From NCBI GenBank assembly GCA_023053545.1, contig JAKZAN010000157.1:16016-80015 (forward strand): a stretch of DNA of 64,000 bases. Direction: 5' to 3'. Below are positions 1 through 13,376 of this stretch, one piece after another. Numbering within the stretch: position 1 is the stretch's first letter; each line of letters starts with the position of its first letter. The DNA comes from Lepidurus packardi. Lineage: Eukaryota; Arthropoda; Branchiopoda; Notostraca; Triopsidae. A program made the position numbers and the translations under genes. Below the pieces are notes generated by a model. It was given only the letters and a program-made list of their open reading frames with translations, was not told the origin of the DNA and did not search any database.

Positions 1-2962
1 TTAATTAAGTACGTATGGAATTAATTAAGTCCGTAAGGAATTAATTAAGTCCGTAAGGAATTAATTCAGTCCGTAAGGATTTAATTCAGTCCGTAAGGTA
101 TTAATTCAGTCCGTAAGGAAATAATTAAGTCCGTAAGGAATTAATTCAGTCCGTAAGGAATTAATTCAGTAAGAAAGGAATTCAGTCAATCCTAAAGAAT
201 TAATTCAGTCCGTAAGGAAATAATTCAGTCCGTAAGGAATTAATTCAGTCCGTAAGGAATTAATTCAGTCCGTAAGGAATTAATTATGTCCGTAAGGAAT
301 TAATTCAGTCCGTAAGTAGTTAATAAAATCCGTACGGAATTAATTCAGACCGTAAGGAATTAATTAAGTACGTAAGGAATTAATTAAGTCCGTAAGTAAT
401 TAATTCAGTCCGTAAGGAATTAATTCTGTCCGTAAGGAATTAATTCAGTCAGTAAGGAATTATTTCAGTCCGTAAGGAATTAATTCAGTCCGTAAGGAAT
501 TAATTCAGTCCGTAAGGAATTAATTCAGTCCGTAAGGAATTAATTCAGTCCGTAAGGAATTAATTCAGTCCGTAAGGAATTAATTCGGTAAGAAAGGAAT
601 TCAATCAATCCTAAAGAATTAATTCAGTCCATAAGGAATTAATTCAGTCCGTAAGGATTTAATTCAGGCCGTAAGGTATTAATTCAGTCCGTAAGGAATT
701 AATTCAGTCCGTAAGGAATTAATTCAGTCCGTAAGGAATTAATTCAGTCCGTAAGGAATTAATTCAATAAGAAAGGAATTCAATCAATCCTAAAGAATTA
801 ATTCAGTCCGTAAGGAAATAATTCAGTCCGTAAGGAATTAATTCAGTCCGTAAGGAATTAATTCAGTCCGTAATGAATTAATTAATTAAGTAAGGAATTA
901 ATTCAGTCCGTAAGGAATTATTTCTGTCCGTAAGGATTTAATTCAGTCCGTAAGGTATTAATTCAGTCCGTAAAGAATTAATTCAGTCCGTAAGTAATTA
1001 ATAAAATCCGTACGGAATTAATTCAGACCGTGAAGAATTAATTAAGTACGTAAGGAATTAATTAAGTCCGTAAGGAATTAATTCAGTCCGTAATGAATTA
1101 ATTCAGTCCGTAAGGAATTAATTCAGTCCGTAAGGAATTAATTCAGTCAGTAAGGAATTAATTCAGTCCGTAAGGTATTAATTCAGTCCGTAAGAAATTA
1201 ATTCAGTCCGTAAGGAATAAGTTCAGTACGTAAGGAATTAATTCAGTCCGTATGAAATTAACTCATTCCGTAAGGAATTAATTAAGGAATTGATTCAGTC
1301 CGTAAGGAATTAATTCAGTCCGTATGAAATTAATTCATTCCGTAAGGAATTAATTAAGGAATTGATTCAGTCCGTAAGGAATTAATTCAGTCCGTAAAGA
1401 ATTAATTCAGTGCGTAAGGAATTAATTCAGTCCGTAAGGAATTAATTCTGTCCGTAAGGATTTAATTCAGTCCGTAAGAAATTGGTTCAGTCCGTAAGAA
1501 ATTAATTCAGTCCGTAATGGATTAATTAAGTCCGTAATGAGTTAATTCAGTCCGTATGAAATTAATTCAGTAAGAAAGGAATTCAATCAATCCTAAAGAA
1601 TTAATTCAGTCCGTAAGGAAATAATTCAGTCCGTAAGGAATTAATTCAGTCCGTAAGGAATTAATTCAGTCCGTGAGGAATTAATTAAGTCCGTAAGGAA
1701 TTAATTCAGTCCGTAATGAATTAATTCTGTCCGTAAGGAATTAATTCAGTCCGTAACGTATTAATTCAGTCCGTAAGGAATTAATTCAGTCCGTAAGGTA
1801 TTAATTCAGTCCGTTAGGTATTAGTTCAGTCCGTAAGGAATTAATTCAGTCCGTAAGGAATTAATTCAGTCCGTAAGGAATTAATTCAGTCAGTAAGGAA
1901 TTAATTCAGTCCGTAAGGTATTAATTCAGTCCGTAAGAAATTAATTCAGTCCGTAAGGAATTAATTCAGTCCGTAAGGAATAAGTTCAGTACGTAAGGAA
2001 TTAATTCAGTCCGTATGAAATTAACTCATTCCGTAAGGAATTAATTAAGGAATTGATTCAGTCCGTAAGGAATTAATTCAGTCCGTAAAGAATTAATTCA
2101 GTGCGTAAGGAATTAATTCAGTCCGTAAGGAATTAATTCTGTCCGTAAGGATTTAATTCAGTCCGTAAGAAATTGATTCAGTCCGTAAGAAATTAATTCA
2201 GTCCGTAAGGAATTATTTCAGTCCGTAATTAATTCATTCATTCCTTACGGAATTAGTTAAGTCCATAATGAATTAATTCAGTCCGTAAGGAATTAATTCA
2301 GACCGTAAAGAATTAATTAAGTCCGTAAGGAATTAATTAAGTCCGTAAAGAATTAATTCCGTTCGTAAGGAATTAATTCAGTCCTTAAGGAATTAATTCA
2401 GTCCGTAAGGAATTAATTCAGTAAGAAAGGAATTCAATCAATCCTAAAGAATTAATTCAGTCCGAAAGAAATAATTCAGTCCGTAAGGAATTAATTCAGT
2501 TCGTAAGGAATTAATTCAGTCCGTTAGGAATTAATTAATTAAGTAAGGAATTAATTCAGTCCGTAAGGAATTATTTCTGTCCGTAAGGATTTAATTCAGT
2601 CCGTAAGGTATTAATTCAGTCCGTAAAGAATTAATTCAGTCCGTAAGTAATTAATAAAATCCGTACGGAAATAATTCAGACCGTGAAGAATTAATTAAGT
2701 ACGTAAGGAATTAATTAAGTCCGTAAGGAATTAATTCAGTCCGTAAGGAATTAATTCAGTCCGTAAGGAATTAATTCAGTCCGTAAGGAATTAATTCAGT
2801 CCGTTAGGTATTAGTTCAGTCCGTAAGGAATTAATTCAGTCCGTAAGGAATTAACTCAGTCCGTAATGAATAAGTTCAGTACGTATTGGATTAATTAAGT
2901 CCGTAATGAATTAATTCAGTCCGTATGAAATTAATTCAGTCCGTAAGGAATTAATTAAGGAA
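1..2962 (+). repeat. Family A higher-order repeat, ~2.96 kb, copy 1
   Basis: This is the first copy of a long higher-order unit. Rare variants recur downstream at a fixed distance: the TTCAGTCAATCC form of the 19-mer at 181 returns at 3,143 (offset 2,962), and the GTAGTTAATAAAATCC variant at 316 returns at 3,278 (offset 2,962). A TAATGAATTAATTAATTAAG variant at 871 returns at 3,813 (offset 2,942, one monomer lost). The true start may lie left of the window. Only one inverted monomer is seen in this copy, near 2,237-2,256. The unit also contains shorter internal duplications, for example 1,250-1,370, where a 12-bp TTAATTAAGGAA remnant followed by TTGATTCAG occurs twice. Confidence 0.8.
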
Positions 2963-5433
2963 TTAATTCAGTCCGTAAGGAATTAATTCAGTAAGAAAGG
3001 AATTAATACAGTCCGTAAGGAATTAATTCAGTCCGTAAGGAATTAATTCAGTCCGTAAGGAATTAATTCAGTCCGTAAGGAAATAATTAAGTCCGTAAGG
3101 AATTAATTCAGTCCGTAAGGAATTAATTCAGTAAGAAAGGAATTCAGTCAATCCTAAAGAATTAATTCAGTCCGTAAGGAAATAATTCAGTCCGTAAGGA
3201 ATTAATTCAGTCCGTAAGGAATTAATTCAGTCCGTAAGGAATTAATTATGTCCGTAAGGAATTAATTCAGTCCGTAAGTAGTTAATAAAATCCGTACGGA
3301 ATTAATTCAGACCGTAAGGAATTAATTAAGTACGTAAGGAATTAATTAAGTCCGTAAGGAATTAATTCAGTCCGTAAGGAATTAATTCAGTCCGTAAGGA
3401 ATTAATTCAGTCAGTAAGGAATTATTTCAGTCCGTAAGGAATTAATTCAGTCCGTAAGGAATTAATTCAGTCCGTAAGGAATTAATTCAGTCCGTAAGGA
3501 ATTAATTCGGTAAGAAAGGAATTCAATCAATCCTAAAGAATTAATTCAGTCCATAAGGAAATAATTCAGTCCGTAAGGAATTAATTCAGTCCGTAAGGAT
3601 TTAATTCAGGCCGTAAGGTATTAATTCAGTCCGTAAGGAATTAATTCAGTCCGTAAGGAATTAATTCAGTCCGTAAGGAATTAATTCAGTCCGTAAGGAA
3701 TTAATTCAATAAGAAAGGAATTCAATCAATCCTAAAGAATTAATTCAGTCCGTAAGGAAATAATTCAGTCCGTAAGGAATTAATTCAGTCCGTAAGGAAT
3801 TAATTCAGTCCGTAATGAATTAATTAATTAAGTAAGGAATTAATTCAGTCCGTAAGGAATTATTTCTGTCCGTAAGGATTTAATTCAGTCCGTAAGGTAT
3901 TAATTCAGTCCGTAAAGAATTAATTCAGTCCGTAAGTAATTAATAAAATCCGTACGGAATTAATTCAGACCGTGAAGAATTAATTAAGTACGTAAGGAAT
4001 TAATTAAGTCCGTAAGGAATTAATTCAGTCCGTAAGGAATTAATTCAGTCCGTAAGGAATTAATTCAGTCAGTAAGGAATTAATTCAGTCCGTAAGGTAT
4101 TAATTCAGTCCGTAAGAAATTAATTCAGTCCGTAAGGAATAAGTTCAGTACGTAAGGAATTAATTCAGTCCGTATGAAATTAATTCATTCCGTAAGGAAT
4201 TAATTAAGGAATTGATTCAGTCCGTAAGGAATTAATTCAGTCCGTAAAGAATTAATTCAGTGCGTAAGGAATTAATTCAGTCCGTAAGGAATTAATTCTG
4301 TCCGTAAGGATTTAATTCAGTCCGTAAGAAATTGATTCAGTCCGTAAGAAATTAATTCAGTCCGTAATGGATTAATTAAGTCCGTAATGAGTTAATTCAG
4401 TCCGTATGAAATTAATTCAGTAAGAAAGGAATTCAATCAATCCTAAAGAATTAATTCAGTCCGTAAGGAAATAATTCGGTCCGTAAGGAATTAATTAAGT
4501 CCGTAAGGAATTAATTCAGTCCGTGAGGAATTAATTAAGTCCGTAAGGAATTAATTCAGTCCGTAAAGAATTAATTCTGTCCGTAAGGAATTAATTCAGT
4601 CCGTAACGTATTAATTCAGTCCGTAAGGAATTAATTCAGTCCGTAAGGTATTAATTCAGTCCGTTAGGTATTAGTTCAGTCCGTAAGGAATTAATTCAGT
4701 CCGTAAGGAATTAATTCAGTCCGTAAGGAATTAATTCAGTCAGTAAGGAATTAATTCAGTCCGTAAGAAATTAATTCAGTCCGTAAGGAATTAATTCAGT
4801 CCGTAAGGAATAAGTTCAGTACGTAAGGAATTAATTCAGTCCGTATGAAATTAATTCATTCCGTAAGGAATTAATTAAGGAATTGATTCAGTCCGTAAGG
4901 AATTAATTCAGTCCGTAAAGAATTAATTCAGTGCGTAAGGAATTAATTCTGTCCGTAAGGATTTAATTCAGTCCGTAAGAAATTGATTCAGTCCGTAAGA
5001 AATTAATTCAGTCCGTAATGGATTAATTAAGTCCGTAATGAGTTAATTCAGTCCGTATGAAATTAATTCAGTAAGAAAGGAATTCAATCAATCCTAAAGA
5101 ATTAATTCAGTCCGTAAGGAAATAATTCAGTCCGTAAGGAATTAATTCAGTCCGTAAGGAATTAATTCAGTCCGTGAGGAATTAATTAAGTCCGTAAGGA
5201 ATTAATTCAGTCCGTAAAGAATTAATTCTGTCCGTAAGGAATTAATTCAGTCCGTAACGTATTAATTCAGTCCGTAAGGAATTAATTCAGTCCGTAAGGT
5301 ATTAATTCAGTCCGTTAGGTATTAGTTCAGTCCGTAAGGAATTAATTCAGTCCGTAAGGAATTAATTCAGTCCGTAATGAATAAGTTCAGTACGTATTGG
5401 ATTAATTAAGTCCGTAATGAATTAATTCAGTCC
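2963..5433 (+). repeat. Family A higher-order repeat, copy 2 (shortened)
   Basis: Second copy of the unit that fills 1-2,962, in the same variant order but about 0.5 kb shorter: the next recurrence of the GTAGTTAATAAAATCC marker is at 5,749, only 2,471 bp after 3,278. It contains two close blocks, about 4,190-4,700 and 4,850-5,330, sharing the run AAGTTCAGTACG, TTGATTCAG, CAGTGCG and CCGTAACGTATT. This indicates a further local duplication of about 0.65 kb inside the copy. No inverted monomer was seen here. Confidence 0.7.
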
Positions 5434-6150
5434 GTATGAAATTAATTCAGTCCGTAAGGAATTAATTAAGGAATTAATTCAGTCCGTAAGGAATTAATTC
5501 AGTAAGAAAGGAATTAATACAGTCCGTAAGGAATTAATTCAGTCCGTAAGGAATTAATTCAGTCCGTAAGGAATTAATTCAGTCCGTAAGGAATTAATTC
5601 AGTAAGAAAGGAATTCAATCAATCCTAAAGAATTAATTCAGTCCGTAAGGAAATAATTCAGTCCGTAAGGAATTAATTCAGTCCGTAAGGAATTAATTCA
5701 GTCCGTAAAGAATTAATTAAGTCCGTAAGGAATTAATTCAGTCCGTAAGTAGTTAATAAAATCCGTACGGAATTAATTCAGACCGTAAGGAATTAATTAA
5801 GTACGTAAGGAATTAATTAAGTCCGTAAGGAATTAATTCAGTCCGTAAGGAATTAATTCAGTCCGTAAGGAATTAATTCAGTCAGTAAGGAATTATTTCA
5901 GTCCGTAAGGAATTAATTCAGTCCGTAAGGAATTAATTCAGTCCGTAAGGATTTAATTCAGCCCGTAAGGTATTAATTCAGTCCGTAAGGAATTAATTCA
6001 GTCCGTAAGGAATTAATTCAGTCCGTAAGGAATTAATTCAGTCCGTAAGGAATTAATTCAGTCCGTAAGGAATTAATTCAGTCCGTAAGGAATTAATTCG
6101 GTAAGAAAGGAATTCAATCAATCCTAAAGAATTAATTCAGTCCATAAGGA
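5434..6150 (+). repeat. Family A higher-order repeat, partial copy 3
   Basis: Partial third copy of the unit at 1-2,962. It keeps GTAGTTAATAAAATCC (5,749), the CAGTCAGTAAGGAATTATTTC variant and the TTCGGTAAGAAAGG plus CCATAAGG pair (about 6,098-6,150), in the same order as near 316-640 and 3,278-3,560. Beyond about 6,150 the variant order changes to that of the next block. Confidence 0.65.
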
Positions 6151-7255
6151 AATAATTCAGTCCGTAGGGAATTAATTCAGTCCGTAAGGAATTAATTCAG
6201 TCCGTAAGGAATTAATTAAATCCGTAAGGAATTAATTCAGTCCGTAAGTAATTAATAAAATCCGTACGGAATTAATTCAGACCGTAAGGAATTACATAAG
6301 TACGTAAGGAATTAATTCAGTCCGTAAGGAATTAATTCAGTCAGTAAGGAATTAATTCAGTCCGTAAGGAATTAATTCAGTCCGTATGAAATTAATTCAG
6401 TCCGTAAGGAATTAATTAAGGAATTAATTCAGTCCCTAAGTAATTAATTCAGTCCGTAAGGAATTATTTCAGTCCGTAATTAATTAATTCATTCCTTACG
6501 GAATTAATGAAGTCCGTAAGGAATTTATTAAGTCCGTAAGGAATTAATTAAGTCCGTAAGGAATTAATTCAGTAAGAAAGGAATTCAATCAATCCTAAAG
6601 AATTAATTCAGTCCGTAAGGAAATAATTAAGTCCGTAAGGAATTAATTCAGTCCGTAAGGAATTAATTCTGTCCGTAAGGATTTAATTCAGTCCGTAAGG
6701 TATTAATTCAGTCCGTAGTGAATTATTTAAGTCCGTAAGGAATTAATTAAGTCCGTAAGGTATTAATTCAGTCCGAAAGGAATTAATGAAGTCCGTAAGG
6801 AATTAATTCATTCCGTAAGGAATTATTTCAGTCCGTAATTAATTAATTCATTCCTTACGGAATTAATTAATTCCGTAAGGAATTAATTCAGTCCGTAAGG
6901 AATTAATTCAGTAAGAAAGGAATTCAATCAATCCTAAAGAATTAATTCAGTCCGTAAGGAATTAATTCAGTCCGTAAGGAACTAATTCTGTCCGTAAGGA
7001 ATTAAATAAATCCGTAAGTAATTAATAAAATCCGTACGGAATTAATTCAGACCGTAAGGAATTACATAAGTACGTAAGGAATTAATTCAGTCCGTAAGGA
7101 ATTAATTCAGTCAGTAAGGAATTAAATCAGTCTGTAAGGAATTAATTCCGTCCGTATGAAATTAATTCAGTCCGTAAGGAATTAATTAAGGAATTAATTC
7201 AGTCCGTAAGTAATTAATTCAGTCCGCAAGGAATTATTTCAGTCCGTAATTAATT

Positions 7256-7299
7256 AATTAATTCCTTACGGAATTAATTAAGTCCGTAAGGAATTAATT
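7256..7299. repeat. Inverted monomer hairpin, 17-bp perfect arms
   Basis: An inverted monomer meets a direct one to form a perfect dyad: arm AATTAATTCCTTACGGA (7,256-7,272), loop ATTAATTAAG, arm TCCGTAAGGAATTAATT (7,283-7,299). Most inverted monomers in the array read TTCATTCC instead, which limits the perfect arm to about 12 bp. A cruciform or transcript hairpin is possible; formation is inference. Confidence 0.9.
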
Positions 7300-8296
7300 C
7301 AGTCCGTAAGGAATTAATTCAGTCCGTAAGGAATTAATTCAGTAAGAAAGGAATTCAATCAATCCTAAAGAATTAATTCAGTCCGTAAGGAAATAATTAA
7401 GTCCGTAAGGAATTAATTCAGTCCGTAAGGAATTAATTCTGTCCGTAAGGATTTAATTCAGTCCGTAAGGTATTAATTCAGTCCGTAGTGAATTAATTAA
7501 GTCCGTAAGGAATTAATTAAGTCCGTAAGGTATTAATTCAGTCCGTAAGGAATTAATTCATTCCGTAAGGAATTATTTCAGTCCGTAATTAATTAATTCA
7601 TTCCTTACGGAATTAATTAAGTCCGTAATAAATTAATTCAGTCCGTAAGGAATTAATTCAGTAAGAAAGGAATTCAATCAATCCTAAAGAATTAATTCAG
7701 TCCGTAAGGAAATAATTCAGTCCGTAAGGAAATAATTCAGTCCGTAATGAATAAGTTCAGTCCGTAAGGAAATAATTCAGTCCGTAATGAATAAGTTCAG
7801 TACGTATTGGATTAATTAAGTCCGTAATGAATTAATTCAGTCCGTATGAAATTAATTCAGTCCGTAAAGAATTAATTAAGGAATTAATTCAGTCCTTAAG
7901 GAATTAATTCAGTAAGAAAGGAATTAATACAGTCCGTAAGGAATTAATTCAGTAAGAAAGGAATTCAATCAATCCTAAAGAATTAATTCAGTCCGTAAGG
8001 AATTAATTCAGTCCGTAAGGAATTAATTCAGTCCGTAAGGAATTAATTCAGTCCGTAAGGAATTAATTAAATCCGTACGGAATTAATTCAGACCGTAAGG
8101 AATTACATAAGTACGTAAGGAATTAATTCAGTCCGTAAGGAATTAATTCAGTCAGTAAGGAACTAATTCAGTCTGTAAGGAATTAATTCAGTCCGTATGA
8201 AATTAATTCAGTCCGTAAGGAATTAATTAAGGAATTAATTCAGTCCGTAAGTAATTAATTCAGTCCGCAAGGAATTATTTCAGTCCGTAATTAATT

Positions 8297-8340
8297 AATT
8301 AATTCCTTACGGAATTAATTAAGTCCGTAAGGAATTAATT
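8297..8340. repeat. Inverted monomer hairpin, 17-bp perfect arms
   Basis: Same dyad as at 7,256: arms at 8,297-8,313 and 8,324-8,340 around a 10-nt loop. Confidence 0.9.
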
Positions 8341-10235
8341 CAGTCCGTAAGGAATTAATTCAGTCCGTAAGGAATTAATTCAGTAAGAAAGGAACTCAAT
8401 CAATCCTAAAGAATTAATTCAGTCCGTAAGGAAATAATTAAGTCCGTAAGGAATTAATTCAGTCCGTAAGGAATTAATTCTGTCCGTAAGGATTTAATTC
8501 AGTCTGTAAGGTATTAATTCAGTCCGTAGTGAATTAATTAAGTCCGTAAGGAATTAATTAAGTCCGTAAGGTATTAATTCAGTCCGAAAGGAATTAATGA
8601 AGTCCGTAAGGAATTAATTCATTCCGAAAGGAATTATTTCAGTCCGTAATTAATTAATTCATTCCTTACGGAATTAATTAAGTCCGTAAAAAATTAATTC
8701 AGTCCGTAAGGAATTAATTCAGTAAGAAAGGAATTCAATCAATCCTAAAGAATTAATTCAGTCCGTAAGGAAATAATTCAGTCCGTAAGGAAATAATTCA
8801 GTCCGTAATGAATAAGTTCAGTACGTATTGGATTAATTAAGTCCGTAATGAATTAATTCAGTCCGTATGAAATTAATTCAGTCCGTAAGGAATTAATTAA
8901 GGAATTAATTCAGTCCTTAAGGAATTAATTCAGTAAGAAAGGAATTAATACAGTCCGTAAGGAATTAATTCAGCCTGTAAGGAATTAATTCAGTCCGTAA
9001 GGAATTAATTCAGTCCGTAAGGAATTAATTCAGTCCGTAAGGAATTAATTCAGTCCGTAAGGAATTAATTCAGTCCGTAAGGAATTATTTCAGTCCGTAA
9101 TTAATTAATTCATTCCTTACGGAATTAGTTAAGTCCATAAGGAATAATTTCAGTCTGTAAGGATTTAATTATGTCGGTAATGAATTAATTCAGTCCGCAA
9201 GGATTTAATTATGTCGGTAATGAATTAATTCAGTCCGCAAGGAATTAATTCAGTCCGTAAGGAATTAATTCAGTAAGAAAGGAATTCAATCAATCCTAAA
9301 GAATTAATTCAGTCCGTAAGGAAATAATTAAGTCCGTAAGGAATTAATTCAGTCCGTAAGGGATTAATTCAGTCCGTAAGGAATTAATTCGGTAAGAAAG
9401 GAATTCAATCAATCCTAAAGAATTAATTCAGTCCGTAAGGAAATAATTCAGTCAGTAAGGACATAATTCAGTCCGTAAGGAATTAATTCAGTCCGTAAGG
9501 AATTAATTCAGTCCGTAAGGAATTAATTCAGTCCGTAAGGAATTAATTCAGTCCGTAAGGATTTTATTCAGTCCGTAAGGTATTAATTCAGTCCGTAAGG
9601 AATTAATTCAGTCCGTAAGGAATTAATTCAGTCCGTAAGGAATTAATTCAGTCCGTAAGGAATTAATTCAGTCCGTAAGGAATTAATTCGGTAAGAAAGG
9701 AATTCAATCAATCCTAAAGAATTAATTCAGTCCGTAAGGAAATAATTCAGTCCGTAAGGAATTAATTCAGTCCGTAAGGAATTAATTCAGTCCGTAAGGA
9801 ATTAATTCAGTCCGTATGAAATTAATTCAGTCCGTAAGGAATTAATTAAGGAATTAATTCAGTCCGTAAGTAATTAATTCAGTCCGTAAGGAATTATTTC
9901 AGTCCGTAATTAATTAATTCATTCCTTACGGAATTAATTAAGTCCGTAAGAAATTAATTCTGTCCGAAAGGAATTAATGAAGTCCGTAAGGAATTAATTC
10001 ATTCCGTAAGGAATTATTTCAGTCCGTAATTAATTCATTCATTCCTTACGGAATTAATTAAGTCCGTAAGGAATTAATTCAGTCCGTAAGGAATTAATTC
10101 AGTAAGAAAGGAATTCAATCAATCCTAAAGAATTAATTCAGTCCGTAAGGAAATAATTCAGTCCGTAATGAATAAGTTCAGTACGTATTGGATTAATTAA
10201 GTCCGTAATGAATTAATTCAGTCCGTATGAAATTA

Positions 10236-11184
10236 ATTCAGTCCGTAAGGAATTAATTAAGGAATTAATTCAGTCCTTAAGGAATTAATTCAGTAAGAAA
10301 GGAATTAATACAGTCCGTAAGGAATTAATTCAGTCCGTAAGGAATTAATTCAGTCCGTGAGGAATTAATTCAGTCCGTAAGGAATTAATTCAGTCCGTAA
10401 GGAATTATTTCAGTCCGTAATTAATTAATTCATTCCTTACGGAATTAGTTAAGTCCATAAGGAATAATTTCAGTCTGTAAGGATTTAATTATGTCGGTAA
10501 TGAATTAATTCAGTCCGCAAGGAATTAATTCAGTCCGTAAGGAATTAATTCAGTAAGAAAGGAATTCAATCAATCCTAAAGAATTAATTCAGTCCGTAAG
10601 GAAATAATTAAGTCCGTAAGGAATTAATTCAGTCCGTAAGGAATTAATTCAGTCCGTAAGGAATTAATTCGGTAAGAAAGGAATTCAATCAATCCTAAAG
10701 AATTAATTCAGTCCGTAAGGAAATAATTCAGTCCGTAAGGAATTAATTCAGTCCGTAAGGAATTAATTCAGTCCGTAAGGAATTAATTAAGTCCGTAAGG
10801 AATTAATTCAGTCCGTAAGTAGTTAATAAAATCCGTACGGAATTAATTCAGACCGTAAGGAATTAATTAAGTACGTAAGGAATTAATTAAGTCCGTAAGG
10901 AATTAATTCAGTCCGTAAGGAATTAATTCAGTCCGTAATCAATTAATTCAGTCCGTAAGGAATTAATTCAGTCCGTAAGGATTTAATTCAGTCCGTAAGG
11001 TATTAATTCAGTCCGTAAGGAATTAATTCAGTCCGTAAGGAATTAATTCAGTCCTTAAGGAATTAATTCAGTAAGAAAGGAATTAATACAGTCCGTAAGG
11101 AATTAATTCAGTAAGAAAGGAATTCAATCAATCCTAAAGAATTAATTCAGTCCGTAAGGAATTAATTCAGTCCGTAAGGAATTA
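10236..11184 (+). repeat. 949-bp tandem duplication, copy 1
   Basis: First of two adjacent copies of a 949-bp segment. TCCGTGAGGA at 10,354 recurs at 11,303 and TCCGTAATCA at 10,932 recurs at 11,881, both exactly 949 bp apart. The copy starts near the 12-bp TTAATTAAGGAA remnant and contains one inverted monomer (about 10,430) and three 39-bp marker dimers. Confidence 0.85.
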
Positions 11185-12133
11185 ATTCAGTCCGTAAGGA
11201 ATTAATTAAGGAATTAATTCAGTCCTTAAGGAATTAATTCAGTAAGAAAGGAATTAATACAGTCCGTAAGGAATTAATTCAGTCCGTAAGGAATTAATTC
11301 AGTCCGTGAGGAATTAATTCAGTCCGTAAGGAATTAATTCAGTCCGTAAGGAATTATTTCAGTCCGTAATTAATTAATTCATTCCTTACGGAATTAGTTA
11401 AGTCCATAAGGAATAATTTCAGTCTGTAAGGATTTAATTATGTCGGTAATGAATTAATTCAGTCCGCAAGGAATTAATTCAGTCCGTAAGGAATTAATTC
11501 AGTAAGAAAGGAATTCAATCAATCCTAAAGAATTAATTCAGTCCGTAAGGAAATAATTAAGTCCGTAAGGAATTAATTCAGTCCGTAAGGAATTAATTCA
11601 GTCCGTAAGGAATTAATTCGGTAAGAAAGGAATTCAATCAATCCTAAAGAATTAATTCAGTCCGTAAGGAAATAATTCAGTCCGTAAGGAATTAATTCAG
11701 TCCGTAAGGAATTAATTCAGTCCGTAAGGAATTAATTAAGTCCGTAAGGAATTAATTCAGTCCGTAAGTAGTTAATAAAATCCGTACGGAATTAATTCAG
11801 ACCGTAAGGAATTAATTAAGTACGTAAGGAATTAATTAAGTCCGTAAGGAATTAATTCAGTCCGTAAGGAATTAATTCAGTCCGTAATCAATTAATTCAG
11901 TCCGTAAGGAATTAATTCAGTCCGTAAGGATTTAATTCAGTCCGTAAGGTATTAATTCAGTCCGTAAGGAATTAATTCAGTCCGTAAGGAATTAATTCAG
12001 TCCTTAAGGAATTAATTCAGTAAGAAAGGAATTAATACAGTCCGTAAGGAATTAATTCAGTAAGAAAGGAATTCAATCAATCCTAAAGAATTAATTCAGT
12101 CCGTAAGGAATTAATTCAGTCCGTAAGGAATTA
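11185..12133 (+). repeat. 949-bp tandem duplication, copy 2
   Basis: Second copy of the segment at 10,236-11,184, with the same order of rare variants. This copy is also the source-like match of the start of the family A half of the 5,565-bp duplication: TGTCGGTAAT at 11,441 and TCCGTAATCA at 11,881 match 21,989 and 22,429 at a common offset of 10,548. Confidence 0.85.
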
Positions 12134-12404
12134 ATTCAGTCCGTAAGGAATTAATTCAGTCCGTAAGGAATTAATTAAATCCGTACGGAATTAATTCAGA
12201 CCGTAAGGAATTACATAAGTACGTAAGGAATTAATTCAGTCCGTAAGGAATTAATTCAGTCAGTAAGGAACTAATTCAGTCTGTAAGGAATTAATTCAGT
12301 CCGTATGAAATTAATTCAGTCCGTAAGGAATTAATTAAGGAATTAATTCAGTCCGTAAGTAATTAATTCAGTCCGCAAGGAATTATTTCAGTCCGTAATT
12401 AATT

Positions 12405-12448
12405 AATTAATTCCTTACGGAATTAATTAAGTCCGTAAGGAATTAATT
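12405..12448. repeat. Inverted monomer hairpin, 17-bp perfect arms
   Basis: Same dyad, arms at 12,405-12,421 and 12,432-12,448. It is the duplicate of the 8,297 site (offset 4,108). Confidence 0.9.
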
Positions 12449-13338
12449 CAGTCCGTAAGGAATTAATTCAGTCCGTAAGGAATTAATTCAGTCCGTAAGG
12501 AATTAATTCAGTAAGAAAGGAATTCAATCAATCCTAAAGAATTAATTCAGTCCGTAAGGAAATAATTAAGTCCGTAAGGAATTAATTCAGTCCGTAAGGA
12601 ATTAATTCTGTCCGTAAGGATTTAATTCAGTCCGTAAGGTATTAATTCAGTCCGTAGTGAATTAATTAAGTCCGTAAGGAATTAATTAAGTCCGTAAGGT
12701 ATTAATTCAGTCCGAAAGGAATTATTTCAGTCCGTAATTAATTAATTCATTCCTTACGGAATTAATTAAGTCCGTAAAAAATTAATTCAGTCCGTAAGGA
12801 ATTAATTCAGTAAGAAAGGAATTCAATCAATCCTAAAGAATTAATTCAGTCCGTAAGGAAATAATTCAGTCCGTAATGAATAAGTTCAGTACGTATTGGA
12901 TTAATTAAGTCCGTAATGAATTAATTCAGTCCGTATGAAATTAATTCAGTCCGTAAGGAATTAATTAAGGAATTAATTCAGTCCTTAAGGAATTAATTCA
13001 GTAAGAAAGGAATTAATACAGTCCGTAAGGAATTAATTCAGCCCGTAAGGAATTAATTCAGTCCGTAAGGAATTAATTCAGTCCGTAAGGAATTAATTCA
13101 GTCCGTAAGGAATTAATTCAGTCCGTAAGGAATTAATTCAGTCCGTAAGGAATTATTTCAGTCCGTAATTAATTAATTCATTCCTTACGGAATTAGTTAA
13201 GTCCATAAGGAATAATTTCAGTCTGTAAGGATTTAATTATGTCGGTAATGAATTAATTCAGTCCGCAAGGATTTAATTATGTCGGTAATGAATTAATTCA
13301 GTCCGCAAGGAATTAATTCAGTCCGTAAGGAATTAATT

Positions 13339-13376
13339 CAGTAAGAAAGGAATTCAATCAATCCTAAAGAATTAAT
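13339..13376 (+). repeat. 39-bp diverged marker dimer (representative)
   Basis: One example of the most diverged recurrent module in family A: a monomer with core CAGTAAGAAAGG instead of CAGTCCGTAAGG, followed by the 19-mer TTCAATCAATCCTAAAGAA. Both halves have lost the CCGT core and its CpG, and the junction GGAATTCAATC creates an EcoRI site. The pair travels together at irregular spacings of roughly 150-800 bp throughout family A and is absent from family B. A minor form reads TTCGGTAAGAAAGG. This is the last dimer before the A/B boundary. Confidence 0.85.

Larger units (their letters stand above)
6151..10235 (+). repeat. Family A block rich in inverted monomers
   Basis: Family A array in which every few hundred bases carry an inverted monomer (near 6,490, 6,850, 7,262, 7,603, 8,303, 8,663, 9,113, 9,922, 10,050) and the 39-bp AAGAAAGG/TTCAATCAATCC dimer. 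A GTCCGTAGTG marker at 6,711, 7,481 and 8,522 gives internal spacings of 770 and 1,041 bp. The part from about 7,960 to 9,240 recurs at about 12,070-13,370: GTCCGTAGTG at 8,522 and 12,650 is offset 4,128, and ATCCGTACGG at 8,071 and 12,179 is offset 4,108. A 40-bp doublet of TTTAATTATGTCGGTAATG units lies at about 9,163-9,240. Confidence 0.8.
12134..13376 (+). repeat. Family A block before the A/B boundary
   Basis: Family A array repeating the variant order of about 8,000-9,240. It holds inverted monomers near 12,413, 12,752 and 13,186, a hairpin with 17-bp arms at 12,405-12,448, and the TTTAATTATGTCGGTAATG doublet (about 13,231-13,310). The last 39-bp AAGAAAGG/TTCAATCAATCC dimer before family B lies at about 13,339-13,376. 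In the equivalent position of the later copy (about 23,830) family A continues instead of switching to B. Confidence 0.8.
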